In this document: piece after piece, positions 46,127 through 56,182 of the stretch
How the letters are laid out: the number at the start of each line of letters is the position of its first letter
Position numbering within the stretch: the stretch's first letter is position 1
Assembly: GCF_030409055.1 (NCBI RefSeq)
Contig: NZ_CP116619.1
Location: 3,883,628-3,947,627, forward strand
DNA: 64,000 bases
Origin: Trichocoleus desertorum NBK24
GTDB taxonomy: Bacteria > Cyanobacteriota > Cyanobacteriia > FACHB-46
Reading direction: 5' to 3'
Position numbers and translations under genes: made by a program
Notes under the pieces: generated by a model
What the model was told of the DNA's origin: nothing
The model's input: only the letters and a program-made list of their open reading frames with translations
Database searches by the model: none

Positions 46127-47014
46127 ATGCAGGGGTGTATGAAACGTTACCAAAATCTGCATCAAATTCAGCAGTTAGATCCCATGCAGGATCATCAGGA
46201 GATTTGCCGCTTGATGGCAGGCCACGAATTTCCTTGGGATATTAATCGGGCTTTAGAAATTGCACTGTTTCGGACATTTTGTGTGCCGAGTATTTCAGTG
46301 CTACTTGATAAAACCGGAGAGTTTCATCAGCGCCCGCAAAAACGTTACGACGATACAGCCTTGATTGTGGCTGAGATTTTGAAGTGGGGATATGACAGCG
46401 ATCGCGGTCAAGAAGCGATTCGACGGATGAACCACATGCATGGGCGTTTTCAGATCAGCAACGCCGATTTTTTGTATGTGCTTTCTACATTTATCTATGA
46501 GCCTGTCCGTTGGATCGATCGCTTTGGCTGGCGACCGATGTCCCACAACGAACGCTTGGCTTCTTTCTATTTCTGGCAAGCAGTGGGTCAGCAAATGCAG
46601 ATTCAAAACATTCCTGACACCTACGAAGCATTTGAGCGCTACAACGTTGAATATGAGCAACAGCACTTCCGCTATGCCCAAACGAATCGCTTGGTGGGTG
46701 ACTCCACGCAAAACTTGATGCTGAGTTGGTTTCCAAGCTGGTTGCGCCCTCTAGTGAGACCGAGTGTCCACAGTTTCTTAGATGAGCGAATGCTAGAAGC
46801 TTATGGATTTACCGCTCCACCCGCTTTCCTGCGACAAGCGATCGCCTACAGCTTGAGATTGAGAAGCCGAGTTCTCCGCTGGCTGCCACCCCGGAAGCAG
46901 CCAAAGTTCTACACTGACGCTCACCATCGCAGCTATCCCAAGGGTTACCAGCTCACGCAGCTTGGCCCGCCGCAGATGCTAGAGTTCCTCAATCACGATA
47001 CGAAGCCTGAATAG
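46127..47014 (+). CDS. MpaB-family oxygenase-like protein (DUF2236)
   Basis: About 295 aa. The family's helical fold is recognisable from DINRALEIALFRTFCVPSISVLLDKTGEF, YDDTALIVAEILKWGYDSDRGQEAIRRMNHMHGRF with the metal/haem-linked MNxxHxxF motif, and FLYVLSTFIYEPVRWIDRFGWRPMSHNERLASFYFWQAVGQQ. Members are haem or di-metal oxygenases (latex-clearing protein, MpaB) or of unknown role. Start: ATG at 46127 with AGGGG close upstream; the ATG at 46139 (MKRYQNLHQ) is equally possible. Confidence 0.82.
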   Translation: MQGCMKRYQNLHQIQQLDPMQDHQEICRLMAGHEFPWDINRALEIALFRTFCVPSISVLLDKTGEFHQRPQKRYDDTALIVAEILKWGYDSDRGQEAIRRMNHMHGRFQISNADFLYVLSTFIYEPVRWIDRFGWRPMSHNERLASFYFWQAVGQQMQIQNIPDTYEAFERYNVEYEQQHFRYAQTNRLVGDSTQNLMLSWFPSWLRPLVRPSVHSFLDERMLEAYGFTAPPAFLRQAIAYSLRLRSRVLRWLPPRKQPKFYTDAHHRSYPKGYQLTQLGPPQMLEFLNHDTKPE

Positions 47015-47058
47015 GCTGGTTGGCATCAGTCCTGGTCAGCTAAGTTGAGCGATCGCCC

Positions 47059-48033
47059 TTAGCTTCCCGCAGGTTGAAAGACAGGAGCCGCTTGAATGAT
47101 GGGCGGAATTCCAGCTAAATCCAAAATTTGAGGAATCAGGTCTTCTCGTCGCACCGCCATCATATGTACGCCTTGGCAAAGTTCTCTGGCTAACTTGACT
47201 TGCTCTGCCGCGATCGCAATGCCTTCTTGCAAGGGATCAGCCGCTCGTTCTAGGCGTTGAATAATCTCGTCTGGAATGGAAACCCCTGGGACATTGCGGT
47301 TAATAAACTGGGCATTTTTGGCTGATTTAAGCAGAAAAATTCCTGCTAGAACTGGCTTATTGCTACCTGCCGCGATCTGAGTCATGAATTTTTCTAGCCG
47401 ATCAAAATCGCAAATTAACTGACTCTGGAAAAATTGGGCTCCAGCCGCTAATTTGCGTTCAAAGCGACTTTGTAAGCCTGACCAGCTATTGAGCTGAGGG
47501 TCAACCGCTGCACCCACTAGCAAATCGGTGGGGCCATCAGGCATTAGTTTGTCATTGGCGTCAAAGCCTTGATTTAGCTTGGAGATCAGTTGCAGCAACC
47601 GCACTGCTTCCAAATCAAATACGGCCCGTGCCTCTGGGTGATCGCCTGCTTTCACTGGATCTCCGGTTAGCGCCAAAATGTTGCGAACGCCAAGGGCATG
47701 GGCTCCCATCAAATCACCTTGTAAACCAATGCGGTTGCGATCGCGGCAAGCCACCTGACAAATCGGCTCAATGCCATGCTGAAGCAAAATGATTGACGCT
47801 GCCAGCGAACTCATGCGAAGCACTGCCCGACTGCCATCAGTGATGTTGACGGCATGAACTCGATTTTTGAGTAGCAGAGCCATTTGCAGCATGTGAGCCG
47901 CGTTGCCACCTTTGGGCGGAGCCACCTCAGCCGTGACTAAAAACTCACCAGACTGAAGCGCATTGCGGAAGCAAGAGGGAGATGGCAGTAGGGATGAATT
48001 AAGCATCGCGAGATTGTTTTGACCGTTATCCAT
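47059..48033 (-). CDS. metF: methylenetetrahydrofolate reductase
   Basis: Reduces 5,10-methylene-THF to 5-methyl-THF for methionine synthesis, FAD-dependent. TIM-barrel signatures: FLVTAEVAPPKGGNA, VNITDGSRAVLRMSSLAAS, ICQVACRDRNRIGLQGDLMGAHALGVRNILALTGDPVKAGDHPE (shortened here: ILALTGDPV), FFQSQLICDFDRLEKF, VLAGIFLLKSAKNAQFINRNVPGV. About 324 aa, short form without a regulatory domain. Follows trpS on the same strand with an 80-bp gap. Start taken at ATG 48033; GTG 48036 overlaps. Confidence 0.92.
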   Translation of the reverse strand: MDNGQNNLAMLNSSLLPSPSCFRNALQSGEFLVTAEVAPPKGGNAAHMLQMALLLKNRVHAVNITDGSRAVLRMSSLAASIILLQHGIEPICQVACRDRNRIGLQGDLMGAHALGVRNILALTGDPVKAGDHPEARAVFDLEAVRLLQLISKLNQGFDANDKLMPDGPTDLLVGAAVDPQLNSWSGLQSRFERKLAAGAQFFQSQLICDFDRLEKFMTQIAAGSNKPVLAGIFLLKSAKNAQFINRNVPGVSIPDEIIQRLERAADPLQEGIAIAAEQVKLARELCQGVHMMAVRREDLIPQILDLAGIPPIIQAAPVFQPAGS

Positions 48034-48112
48034 CACTTAATTGACCTCACCATCATCACTTCATCTTGCATTCCGTACTCCTGCTGAGCTAATGAGCTGT
48101 TGAGTATCCCAG

Positions 48113-49123
48113 TTATAAGGGCAAGGCATAGCCCAAGGCTGATTTTGCCTGGTTCAGGGTTTGGTTGGCGATCGCAGCAGCAGCTTCTTGGCCTTTGCGC
48201 AGCACTGATTCCAAATAGCCCTTATCCGCCATGATGTCGTTGTATTTGTCTTGGATGGGCTTGAGAGCGCTGATCGTAGTTTCAGTCAATAAAGGCTTGA
48301 ACTGGCCCCAACCCATATCCTGACACTCTGCCGTCACCTCAGCTTTAGTTTTGCCTGACATGAGCATATAGAGCGTCAACAAGTTGTTGCACTCAGGCCG
48401 TTCTAGGTTGTCAAACTCTAACCCTCTGACGGGGTCAGTTTTGCAGCGCTTAATCTTGTTTTGAATCTGCTCAGGCGCATCTAAAACGTTGATCCGACTC
48501 AAGTCTGAAGGATCAGATTTAGACATTTTGCGAGTGCCGTCGGTCAAGCTCATGACTCGCGCACCTGCCGCCCGAATCAGTGGCTCTGGCAGCTTAAAGG
48601 TCGGATATTTGTCTTTACAAAACTGATGATTAAACCGTGCGGCAATGTCACGAGTTAGCTCTAGGTGCTGCTTTTGGTCTTCTCCCACTGGGACTTTATC
48701 AGCTTGGTAAAGCAAAATATCGGCGGCCATCAGCACCGGATAGTCGAGCAGGCCCACATTGACATTCTCGCCTTGCCGCACCGCTTTTTCCTTGAACTGA
48801 ATCATGTCTTCCAGCCAGTTCAGCGGGGTAATGCAGTTCAGCAACCAGGTTAATTCGCTGTGGGCTGGGACGTGGGACTGCACAAAGATGTGGGCGTGCT
48901 GCAAGTCGATGCCACAAGCCAAGTAAATCGCTGCGATCGCGTAGGTGTCAGCTGCCAAGGTAGCTGGATTGTGGGGTGCAGTAATGGCATGGAGATCGAC
49001 GACACAGAAAAAATTTTCGTATTGGCTTTGGCCTTCCACCCAATTGCGAATGGCTCCTAAGTAGTTTCCTAAGTGGAGATTGCCCGTCGGTTGAATGCCA
49101 GAAAGAACCCGCTGCTTAGCCAT
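48113..49123 (-). CDS. trpS: tryptophanyl-tRNA synthetase
   Basis: Charges tRNA-Trp. Class I signatures: the HIGH-like TGNLHLGNYLGAI near the N-terminus and KMSKS in RKMSKSDPSDLSRINVLD, with DLHAITAPH and YQADKVPVGEDQKQHLELTRDIA between them. 336 aa from the ATG at 49123 (MAKQRVLSGIQPTG); the longer frame to 49147 is not needed. Confidence 0.97.
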   Translation of the reverse strand: MAKQRVLSGIQPTGNLHLGNYLGAIRNWVEGQSQYENFFCVVDLHAITAPHNPATLAADTYAIAAIYLACGIDLQHAHIFVQSHVPAHSELTWLLNCITPLNWLEDMIQFKEKAVRQGENVNVGLLDYPVLMAADILLYQADKVPVGEDQKQHLELTRDIAARFNHQFCKDKYPTFKLPEPLIRAAGARVMSLTDGTRKMSKSDPSDLSRINVLDAPEQIQNKIKRCKTDPVRGLEFDNLERPECNNLLTLYMLMSGKTKAEVTAECQDMGWGQFKPLLTETTISALKPIQDKYNDIMADKGYLESVLRKGQEAAAAIANQTLNQAKSALGYALPL

Positions 49124-49507
49124 AATTTTTAAATGATCACATGCCAAAGCTGTCCTAAGACCTAAGTGGGGCCAAGTTGCTGCCTTTACTCCAGTTGCCT
49201 GGGGCAGAAGCAGGGACAGTCCAAAATCCAGAGTAAAGCTTTACGATGCAAAAATTAACTTTTGTTTATGTAAAAGCAAAGACGATTACAAAGGCTAGTT
49301 GCTGGAATTATCGAATTTATTGATCTCTTATCGATGTTTAAAGTCTTTGCACTACTTCCCAATTATGCCCCAGTCTGCTCAAAATCCGGTTGACCCACTC
49401 AACACTCAAAGCTGCTGATCCCTTTCCTGTGAATTAATACCAGAACAGTAGCAGCAAGTTGTACAGTCTATTCATGCTTTTCAGCTCATGCTTTTCGGCT
49501 CCTTCTT
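49124..49507. other. 384-bp divergent intergenic region
   Basis: Upstream of trpS (minus) and the metal permease (plus). AT-rich around 49245-49330. I looked for a zinc-type palindrome (TGATAATNATTATCA-like) and saw none. Two copies of TCATGCTTTTC occur at about 49472 and 49487. Confidence 0.45.
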
Positions 49508-50389
49508 ATGCTTCTAGGCTGTCTTCCTTGGCTTCAGGTTGATCAGTGGCAGTTGGCTGTTATTGATCTCAATCAATTCATTGACCTCCTGCAATTTCCG
49601 TTCATGCAACGGGCGATCGCCGGAGGAATCTTGATGGGAGTGTTAGGTGGACTACTCGGTTGCTTTGTGACCCTGCGCCAGTTGTCATTTTTTAGTCATG
49701 CTGTGGGTCATGCAGCCTTAGTTGGAGTCGCTTTGGGCGTTTTGCTCCAGTTAAACCCCACTTGGATGCTGCTACCTTTCACCCTCCTGTTTGGTTTAGC
49801 GGTGCTTTACCTGATTGACCAAACCGACTTGTGGAGTGACAACATCCTCAGCATTGTCCTCTCAGGCGCTTTAGCGATCGGGGTGATCCTGACTAGCTTT
49901 ATTCAGGGCTATCGCGGGAACCTGATGGGAGTGTTGTTCGGCGATATCCTAGCCATCAACCGCACCGACTTGGTGCTGACTCTCCTGTTGTTGATCGTCA
50001 GTGCTATTTTTTTGCTATCGACGCTCCGACAACAAATCCTGCTGACGCTCAATCAAGCGGTCGCTCAAGTGCAAGGAATTTCAGTCCAACTGCACCGATA
50101 TTTGTTTGTGGTCCTGCTGTCTCTTGCCGTTGCCGTTTCTATCAAGGCGATCGGTATTTTGCTCGTGAATGCCTTTTTGGTTATTCCAGCCTCGACTGCC
50201 AAGTTGCTGAGCCAACGTTTTGCTCGTTTCTTGCTCCTATCAGTTGCGATCGGAGCGCTCAGTAGCATCATGGGCATGTTGGTATCTGGAGCACTGAATT
50301 TTGCTTCTGGCCCTAGTATTGTGTTAGTTCAATTTGTGCTTTTTTTGGTCGTTCTTAGTCTAACTAAGCTAAGAGCGTTACCAACCTAA
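49508..50389 (+). CDS. metal ABC transporter permease (ZnuB/MntB family), orphan
   Basis: Membrane component of a zinc/manganese/iron importer. 293 aa with 8-9 helices; family motifs AIAGGILMGVLGGLLGCFVTLRQLSFFSHAVGHAA (membrane-coupling region LSFFSHAVGHAALVGVALG), LWSDNILSIVLSGALAIGVI, and IKAIGILLVNAFLVIPASTAKLLSQ. No ATPase or binding-protein gene is beside it, so partners must be encoded elsewhere. The ATG at 49508 is usable; the ATG at 49604 would drop a weak N-terminal extension. Confidence 0.9.
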   Translation: MLLGCLPWLQVDQWQLAVIDLNQFIDLLQFPFMQRAIAGGILMGVLGGLLGCFVTLRQLSFFSHAVGHAALVGVALGVLLQLNPTWMLLPFTLLFGLAVLYLIDQTDLWSDNILSIVLSGALAIGVILTSFIQGYRGNLMGVLFGDILAINRTDLVLTLLLLIVSAIFLLSTLRQQILLTLNQAVAQVQGISVQLHRYLFVVLLSLAVAVSIKAIGILLVNAFLVIPASTAKLLSQRFARFLLLSVAIGALSSIMGMLVSGALNFASGPSIVLVQFVLFLVVLSLTKLRALPT

Positions 50390-50638
50390 GGCAGGATCTT
50401 CCTGACAAAGGCACACTATATCGTAAAGACTTAGTAGTTGAGATTTGGGGAGACCGAATTCTTGCCACCTTTAGGCTTGGTGAAACACTACCCACGTTTT
50501 ATACTCTCTACAGCTTGACCAAAGTGAGGTTGAGGCTGGTTAGCAACTTATATTTCCGTCACTCATCATCCTAGAGTGTGACAAACTCGGTGATAACGCC
50601 TTTAAGCAGCCCTAATCTCCCTAATTTCTAAACTGACT

Positions 50639-51817
50639 GTGCAATTAAAGTACGCGCTGGTTCATGAATGGTTAACGCCAAAAGCAACAGGGGGTTCGGA
50701 ACTAGTTGTGCAGGAGATCTTGCAGCATGTGGATGCTGACCTCTATGCATTAATTGATTTCGAATCTACAAATCCGGACAGCTATTTGTTTAAGCGTCAG
50801 ATCGGCGCGACTTTCTTGCAGCATTTTCCGGGTGCTCGCGAGGGTGTGCAGAAGTATTTGCCTCTATTGCCTCTGGCGATCGAACAACTGGATTTGCGTC
50901 CGTATGATGTGATTCTCTCTTCTTCCCACGCGGTGGCTAAAGGAGTCCTAACTGGCCCCCATCAGTTGCATATTTGTTATTGCCATACACCCATGCGCTA
51001 TGCCTGGGATCTAACCTTCGACTACTTGCGCAGCAGTGCTTTAGGGCGTGGAGTTCCAGGGTGGGCAACTCGCTGGCTACTGCACTATCTGCGGCAATGG
51101 GATGTCTTATCTGCGAATCGGGTGGATTATTTCATTGCCAACTCTTACAACACAGCTCGTCGGATTTGGCGCTACTATCGGCGTCCAGCTACAGTGATTT
51201 ATCCACCTGTGCATACGGAGCGATTTCCCTTCCAGGCTCAGAAACAGGACTTTTACCTTACCGTTTCTCGCTTGGTGAGCTACAAGAAAACCTCGCTGAT
51301 TGTGCGTGCTTTTAATCAGTTAGGGCGATCGCTGGTGGTGATTGGGAGTGGCCCAGAACTGCAAGAGCTACGCAAAATCGCCCAGCCGAATGTACAAGTG
51401 TTGGGTTGGCAGCCAGATGCAGTCGTGGAGAAATACATGGCCGAGGCGAAGGCTTTTGTTTATGCGGCTCATGAAGATTTTGGCATCGCTCCGGTTGAGG
51501 CTCAAGCCTGTGGTACCCCTGTGATTGCTTATGGGGCAGGAGGAGCCTTGGAAACGGTGCGAGATGTGCGGCAGTATCCTGATGCTGCGACAGGAGTTTT
51601 GTTCTCAACTCAATCGGAGGTGGCTTTAATTGAAGCGGTGGAGTATTTTGAAGCTCATGCCCAAGCATTTCAGCCTGAGGTGGTGCGATCGCATGCCCTA
51701 ACCTTTGACGCTAAGGCGTTTGTGCAACAATATCTCAGCTTTGTGGAACACTCCTGCCAAGAATTTCGGTCTAGCGATCCCAGTGGGGCATTGTCTTTTA
51801 GACCTAAATTACCGTAG
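50639..51817 (+). CDS. glycosyltransferase family 4 (WbaZ-like mannosyltransferase type)
   Basis: 392-aa glycosyltransferase, GTG start at 50639. N-terminal LVHEWLTPKATGGSELVVQEIL, SSSHAVAKGVLTGPHQLHICYCHTPMRYAWDL (typical of this WbaZ-like group); C-terminal GT4 motif AHEDFGIAPVEAQACGTPVIAYGAGGALETV with the E-x7-E catalytic pair. Mannosyl donors are frequent in this group. It leads an exopolysaccharide set: 64 bp before the priming sugar transferase, then gmd and fcl. Confidence 0.9.
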   Translation: MQLKYALVHEWLTPKATGGSELVVQEILQHVDADLYALIDFESTNPDSYLFKRQIGATFLQHFPGAREGVQKYLPLLPLAIEQLDLRPYDVILSSSHAVAKGVLTGPHQLHICYCHTPMRYAWDLTFDYLRSSALGRGVPGWATRWLLHYLRQWDVLSANRVDYFIANSYNTARRIWRYYRRPATVIYPPVHTERFPFQAQKQDFYLTVSRLVSYKKTSLIVRAFNQLGRSLVVIGSGPELQELRKIAQPNVQVLGWQPDAVVEKYMAEAKAFVYAAHEDFGIAPVEAQACGTPVIAYGAGGALETVRDVRQYPDAATGVLFSTQSEVALIEAVEYFEAHAQAFQPEVVRSHALTFDAKAFVQQYLSFVEHSCQEFRSSDPSGALSFRPKLP

Positions 51818-51881
51818 AAGGTGTTTCTGGCTTTATGATCAGGACTGTGTGTGGTGTGAGTTTGTGAGTTGAAGGAGTACA

Positions 51882-52586
51882 ATGACTGCCGAAAGTCAAC
51901 TTATCTCCGGCAAGACAATTCGGGCGATTTTTAAGCGGGGCTTGCCGCCAGTTACGTTAATTAGTCTAGACGGAGAGCTTCCCAAGCGGGTGTTTGATAT
52001 TGGGTTTTCGCTTGCGGTTTTGGTTTTGTTCTCTCCGGTTTATCTACTCCTGGCCCTGTTGATTGCCCTTAGCTCTCCAGGGCCGATTTTTTATGTCCAA
52101 GAACGAATTGGCAAGAATCGTCAACCGTTTGGTTGCATCAAATTCAGAACAATGGTGGCAAATGCTGACGAGGTGTTACTCCACCTGTTGGCAACTTCCC
52201 CAGAAGCCCGGCAAGAATTTGAAGCCAATTTCAAACTGAAATACGATCCTCGCATTACCTGGATCGGTCGATTTTTGCGGGTTACAAGCCTGGATGAGTT
52301 CCCGCAATTTTGGAATGTGTTGAAGGGTGATATGAGCGTCGTGGGTCCTCGGCCTCTGGTAGAGGAAGAGTTACCAAAATACGGCAGATACATGGATCGA
52401 ATTTTGACCATTCAACCTGGAATTACAGGACTCTGGCAAGTTTCAGGACGAAATGATATTCCTTATCATCGTCGTGTTCAAATGGATCTTTACTATGTCA
52501 ACGCTCGTAACCTTTGGATGGATCTCTGGTTAATCGTGAAGACAATTGGCGTAGTTATATTTCCGAGCAAAAATGGTGCTTACTGA
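51882..52586 (+). CDS. priming sugar transferase (undecaprenyl-phosphate hexose-1-P transferase)
   Basis: Transfers hexose-1-phosphate to undecaprenyl phosphate to begin repeat-unit synthesis of an exopolysaccharide or capsule. C-terminal WcaJ/EpsL-type catalytic domain only: one membrane helix (PKRVFDIGFSLAVLVLFSPVYLLLAL), FYVQERIGKNRQPFGCIKFRTM, then SLDEFPQFWNVLKGDMSVVGPRP and PGITGLWQVSGRND. 234 aa; the N-terminal multi-helix domain of long WbaP/WcaJ forms is absent. Follows the glycosyltransferase by 64 bp. Confidence 0.94.
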   Translation: MTAESQLISGKTIRAIFKRGLPPVTLISLDGELPKRVFDIGFSLAVLVLFSPVYLLLALLIALSSPGPIFYVQERIGKNRQPFGCIKFRTMVANADEVLLHLLATSPEARQEFEANFKLKYDPRITWIGRFLRVTSLDEFPQFWNVLKGDMSVVGPRPLVEEELPKYGRYMDRILTIQPGITGLWQVSGRNDIPYHRRVQMDLYYVNARNLWMDLWLIVKTIGVVIFPSKNGAY

Positions 52587-53073
52587 AGCTAATCCATCAC
52601 ATCTGTTAGGGCTGACTTCTCTATAGCCAGTGTCCAACTATACAGTATGAGCGCAAGAGATGAGTTGACTTATTTTTTCCTGGGAAAGCTGAATCTCAAT
52701 CTTTGGCAAAAATACACAGAGGCTCCTGATTCTTTGCAGACATTACATAGTTTTTTGATGTTTTGTTGAGAATTTCAAGTTAACGTATGGATTGATTCTC
52801 ACACCCGCAGTATCTATTTATTTGTGCAGCATGCTTATGGAAAAGCACCTTCAAAAGATGGCTTACCATTGACGACAGAGTCTTTTCCTGAGCGCTCCCC
52901 CACAAAAATGGGATGTATAAGGTGTAACGGCTAGGTGCAAGCTTTAAATAGCCTCTGTCCGCTTCCAGATTTCAAAAGAATTGCTTGGAGCTGTGACAAG
53001 CTCAGACAGCTACTTAAACAGCTAAAAGTTATGCTTCCCAGCCCCCATGTCAGCCACAGAAGGAACTTTGCAA
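52587..53073 (+). other. 487-bp gene-free interval in the polysaccharide cluster
   Basis: Between the sugar transferase and gmd, all on the plus strand. AT-rich, no ORF above about 60 codons with a start, and no strong hairpin. It may contain the promoter of gmd-fcl. Confidence 0.45.
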
Positions 53074-54147
53074 ATGACCCAACAGAAGCGAGCGCTAATC
53101 ACAGGTATTACAGGTCAAGATGGCTCTTACCTCAGTGAACTGCTGTTAGAAAAGGGTTATGAAGTTCATGGCATTATTCGACGAACTTCAACCTTCAATA
53201 CGGATCGGATTGACCATATATACGAAGACCCTCACAAAGAGGGAGCGCGTTTGTTTCTGCACTATGGTGACTTAACAGATGGGACAACGCTACGCCGTAT
53301 TTTAGAAGAAGTACAGCCGCAAGAAATTTACAACCTAGGGGCTCAGTCGCATGTGCGCGTCAGCTTTGACTCGCCAGAGTACACGGTTGATGCAGTGGGT
53401 ATGGGAACACTTCGCCTGCTGGAAGCGATCCGAGACTATCAGCACCGCACAGGCTTAGAAGTGCGGTTCTACCAAGCAGGCTCCTCAGAGATGTTTGGGA
53501 AGGTGCAGGAAGTACCCCAAACGGAAACTACGTCCTTCTACCCCCGTAGTCCTTATGCTTGTGCGAAAGTTTATGCTCACTGGCAAACTGTAAACTACCG
53601 CGAATCCTATGGCTTGTTTGCCGCTAATGGGATTTTGTTCAACCACGAATCTCCACGTCGGGGTGAAACTTTTGTCACCCGCAAAATTACCCGAGCGATC
53701 GCGCGAATTGTGGCAGGTAAGCAAAAGAAAATTTACTTGGGTAACTTAGATTCCAAGCGAGACTGGGGATACGCCAAAGATTATGTGCGCGCAATGTGGT
53801 TAATGCTGCAACAAGATGAGGCAGATGACTATGTAGTGGCGACGGGTGAAACGCACTCGATTAGTGAGTTCCTCGATTTGTCGTTCAAGTGCGTCAACCT
53901 TGACTGGCACGACTACGTTGAGTTTGATGAGCGTTACTTGCGTCCTGCAGAAGTCGATCTGCTGATTGGAGATCCCGCTAAAGCGAAACAAAAGCTGGGT
54001 TGGGAACCTTCTGTAACTTTTGAACAGCTTGTCGCCATCATGGTGGAAGCTGACTTGCAAGCTTTGGGACTTACTATGGAAAATGGTAGAGGTTCGTCTT
54101 TGGAACACGCTACCGTTCGTCACCAAGTCAGCAATGTAATGAGCTAA
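53074..54147 (+). CDS. gmd: GDP-mannose 4,6-dehydratase
   Basis: Converts GDP-mannose to GDP-4-keto-6-deoxymannose, first step to GDP-fucose. SDR fold: NAD(P) loop [19 protein letters not shown], catalytic YACAK (in [21 protein letters not shown]), [18 protein letters not shown] and [16 protein letters not shown]. The ATG at 53074 has AAGGA about ten bases upstream; the frame starts earlier (53047) without a ribosome site. fcl follows 43 bp after the stop. Confidence 0.96.
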   Translation: MTQQKRALITGITGQDGSYLSELLLEKGYEVHGIIRRTSTFNTDRIDHIYEDPHKEGARLFLHYGDLTDGTTLRRILEEVQPQEIYNLGAQSHVRVSFDSPEYTVDAVGMGTLRLLEAIRDYQHRTGLEVRFYQAGSSEMFGKVQEVPQTETTSFYPRSPYACAKVYAHWQTVNYRESYGLFAANGILFNHESPRRGETFVTRKITRAIARIVAGKQKKIYLGNLDSKRDWGYAKDYVRAMWLMLQQDEADDYVVATGETHSISEFLDLSFKCVNLDWHDYVEFDERYLRPAEVDLLIGDPAKAKQKLGWEPSVTFEQLVAIMVEADLQALGLTMENGRGSSLEHATVRHQVSNVMS

Positions 54148-54154
54148 TCTCTGA

Positions 54155-55132
<978 letters not shown>

Positions 55133-55270
55133 ACAGGCCATAAAACTGTTCAGCCAGCGTGCTGCATCTTATGATTTTGGATGCCTTTTCACTCAATACG
55201 CTGTTAAACGAGAACTAGCTACGGGCACTCTCTAAATTGAGAGGCAACGAGATAGCTTGAGGAAACAGTT

Positions 55271-55618
55271 GTGGATGATGCATTCAGAAAAGTTGCAGCC
55301 TTGGGGTTGCCTGGGGTAATGCTTGTGATTGCAATGGCTACTACAGGCTTTGCTGGAGCTGCTGCAATCACAACTGCCCTTGCGGTCCTAGGTGGCCCTT
55401 TTGGCATGCTTGGTGGCATAGGAATTCTAGGAATCACAGCCTTAGTGGCTGACTCTTTGGCAAAAGTTGGCATTGAAGGTTTCCTTAGAGGCATCTACTG
55501 TGAACGTAGAAAAGCTGAATCCCGCGAGCGACTTGTGCGGGAAATTCAGGGATTGCCAATTTCGGATGACCTGAAGAGATTGCTTAAAGATGTCGTGGGT
55601 TCTGGGTGTGGTTGCTAA
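55271..55618 (+). CDS. glycine-rich two-helix membrane protein, partner of a nuclease-like gene
   Basis: 115 aa, GTG start with GAGGAA six bases upstream. Residues 10-65 form one long hydrophobic region, dense in Gly/Ala (LPGVMLVIAMATTGFAGAAA, LGGPFGMLGGIGILG), likely two helices with a tight turn. Residues 76-112 are charged and helical (CERRKAESRERLVREIQGLP, DDLKRLLKDVV), ending in CGC. I recognise no named family. It lies 12 bp before the nuclease-like gene on the same strand, so they form a two-gene unit. Confidence 0.7.
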   Translation: MDDAFRKVAALGLPGVMLVIAMATTGFAGAAAITTALAVLGGPFGMLGGIGILGITALVADSLAKVGIEGFLRGIYCERRKAESRERLVREIQGLPISDDLKRLLKDVVGSGCGC

Positions 55619-55630
55619 CCCTCAAATATC

Positions 55631-56074
55631 ATGCGTAGAAAGAAAGCTAACCCCCTACAACGCCTACTCAAGAAGTCGGTCTCAGATTTTAACCAGAATT
55701 TAGAGAATTTTTTAGTTGATACGTTGATTGAGGTCACGCCAGAACCTCTAAAAGAATTTGTAGAGAGTTCTTTTGATAGGAGACAAACTGGGAGAGAAGC
55801 TGAGTACCGCGATAGGTTAGCTGCGAAACTAAAAGGCAAGATTGAGGTTCAAACTCCAGACGGTAGAATCGATGTTCTTACGAAAAAAGAAGTTATCGAA
55901 GTTAAGTGTGCGCCGGATTGGAAGCATGGGCTTGGACAAGTTTTAGCCTATAGCAAGTACTATCCCTCTCACCAAAAGCGGCTGCACTTATACGGAGAAG
56001 TGACTCCGCAAAAGTTGAGGCAAATCAAACAGCAATGCCAAAGCCATGAGGTAGCTGTGACTTGGGAAAAATAA
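55631..56074 (+). CDS. small PD-(D/E)XK nuclease-like protein
   Basis: 147 aa. After a basic helical N-terminus (RRKKANPLQRLLKKSVSDF), the C-terminal half fits a PD-(D/E)XK nuclease core of the RecB/Cas4 pattern: Glu58 in GREAEYRDRL, Asp81 in DGRIDVLTKKE, Glu90-Val-Lys92 (IEVK) and Gln103-x3-Tyr107 (GQVLAYSKYYP, motif QxxxY). It ends with a predicted helix (TPQKLRQIKQQCQSHEV). No helicase or SSB-binding part is attached. The family is not named here; whether it cuts DNA, RNA or nothing is unknown. Confidence 0.7.
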   Translation: MRRKKANPLQRLLKKSVSDFNQNLENFLVDTLIEVTPEPLKEFVESSFDRRQTGREAEYRDRLAAKLKGKIEVQTPDGRIDVLTKKEVIEVKCAPDWKHGLGQVLAYSKYYPSHQKRLHLYGEVTPQKLRQIKQQCQSHEVAVTWEK

Positions 56075-56103
56075 TTTTGCTTTATTGTGATTTTTCAAAG
56101 AGC

Positions 56104-56150
56104 TTAGCGATCGCCCTCTTCCTCTCAAATTAGGCAAGGGCGATCGCTAA
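56104..56150. terminator. HIP1-containing hairpin between convergent genes
   Basis: Perfect 14-bp inverted repeat TTAGCGATCGCCCT/AGGGCGATCGCTAA around a 19-base loop, between the nuclease-like gene and convergent gdhA. Each arm holds a full HIP1 octamer. Confidence 0.6.
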
Positions 56151-56182
56151 AACCCCAATCCTCTAAACAGGGGGATCGAGAA

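Noticed and set aside
49200-49507. Zur-type operator before the metal permease
   Set aside because: No palindrome resembling TGATAATNATTATCA was found.
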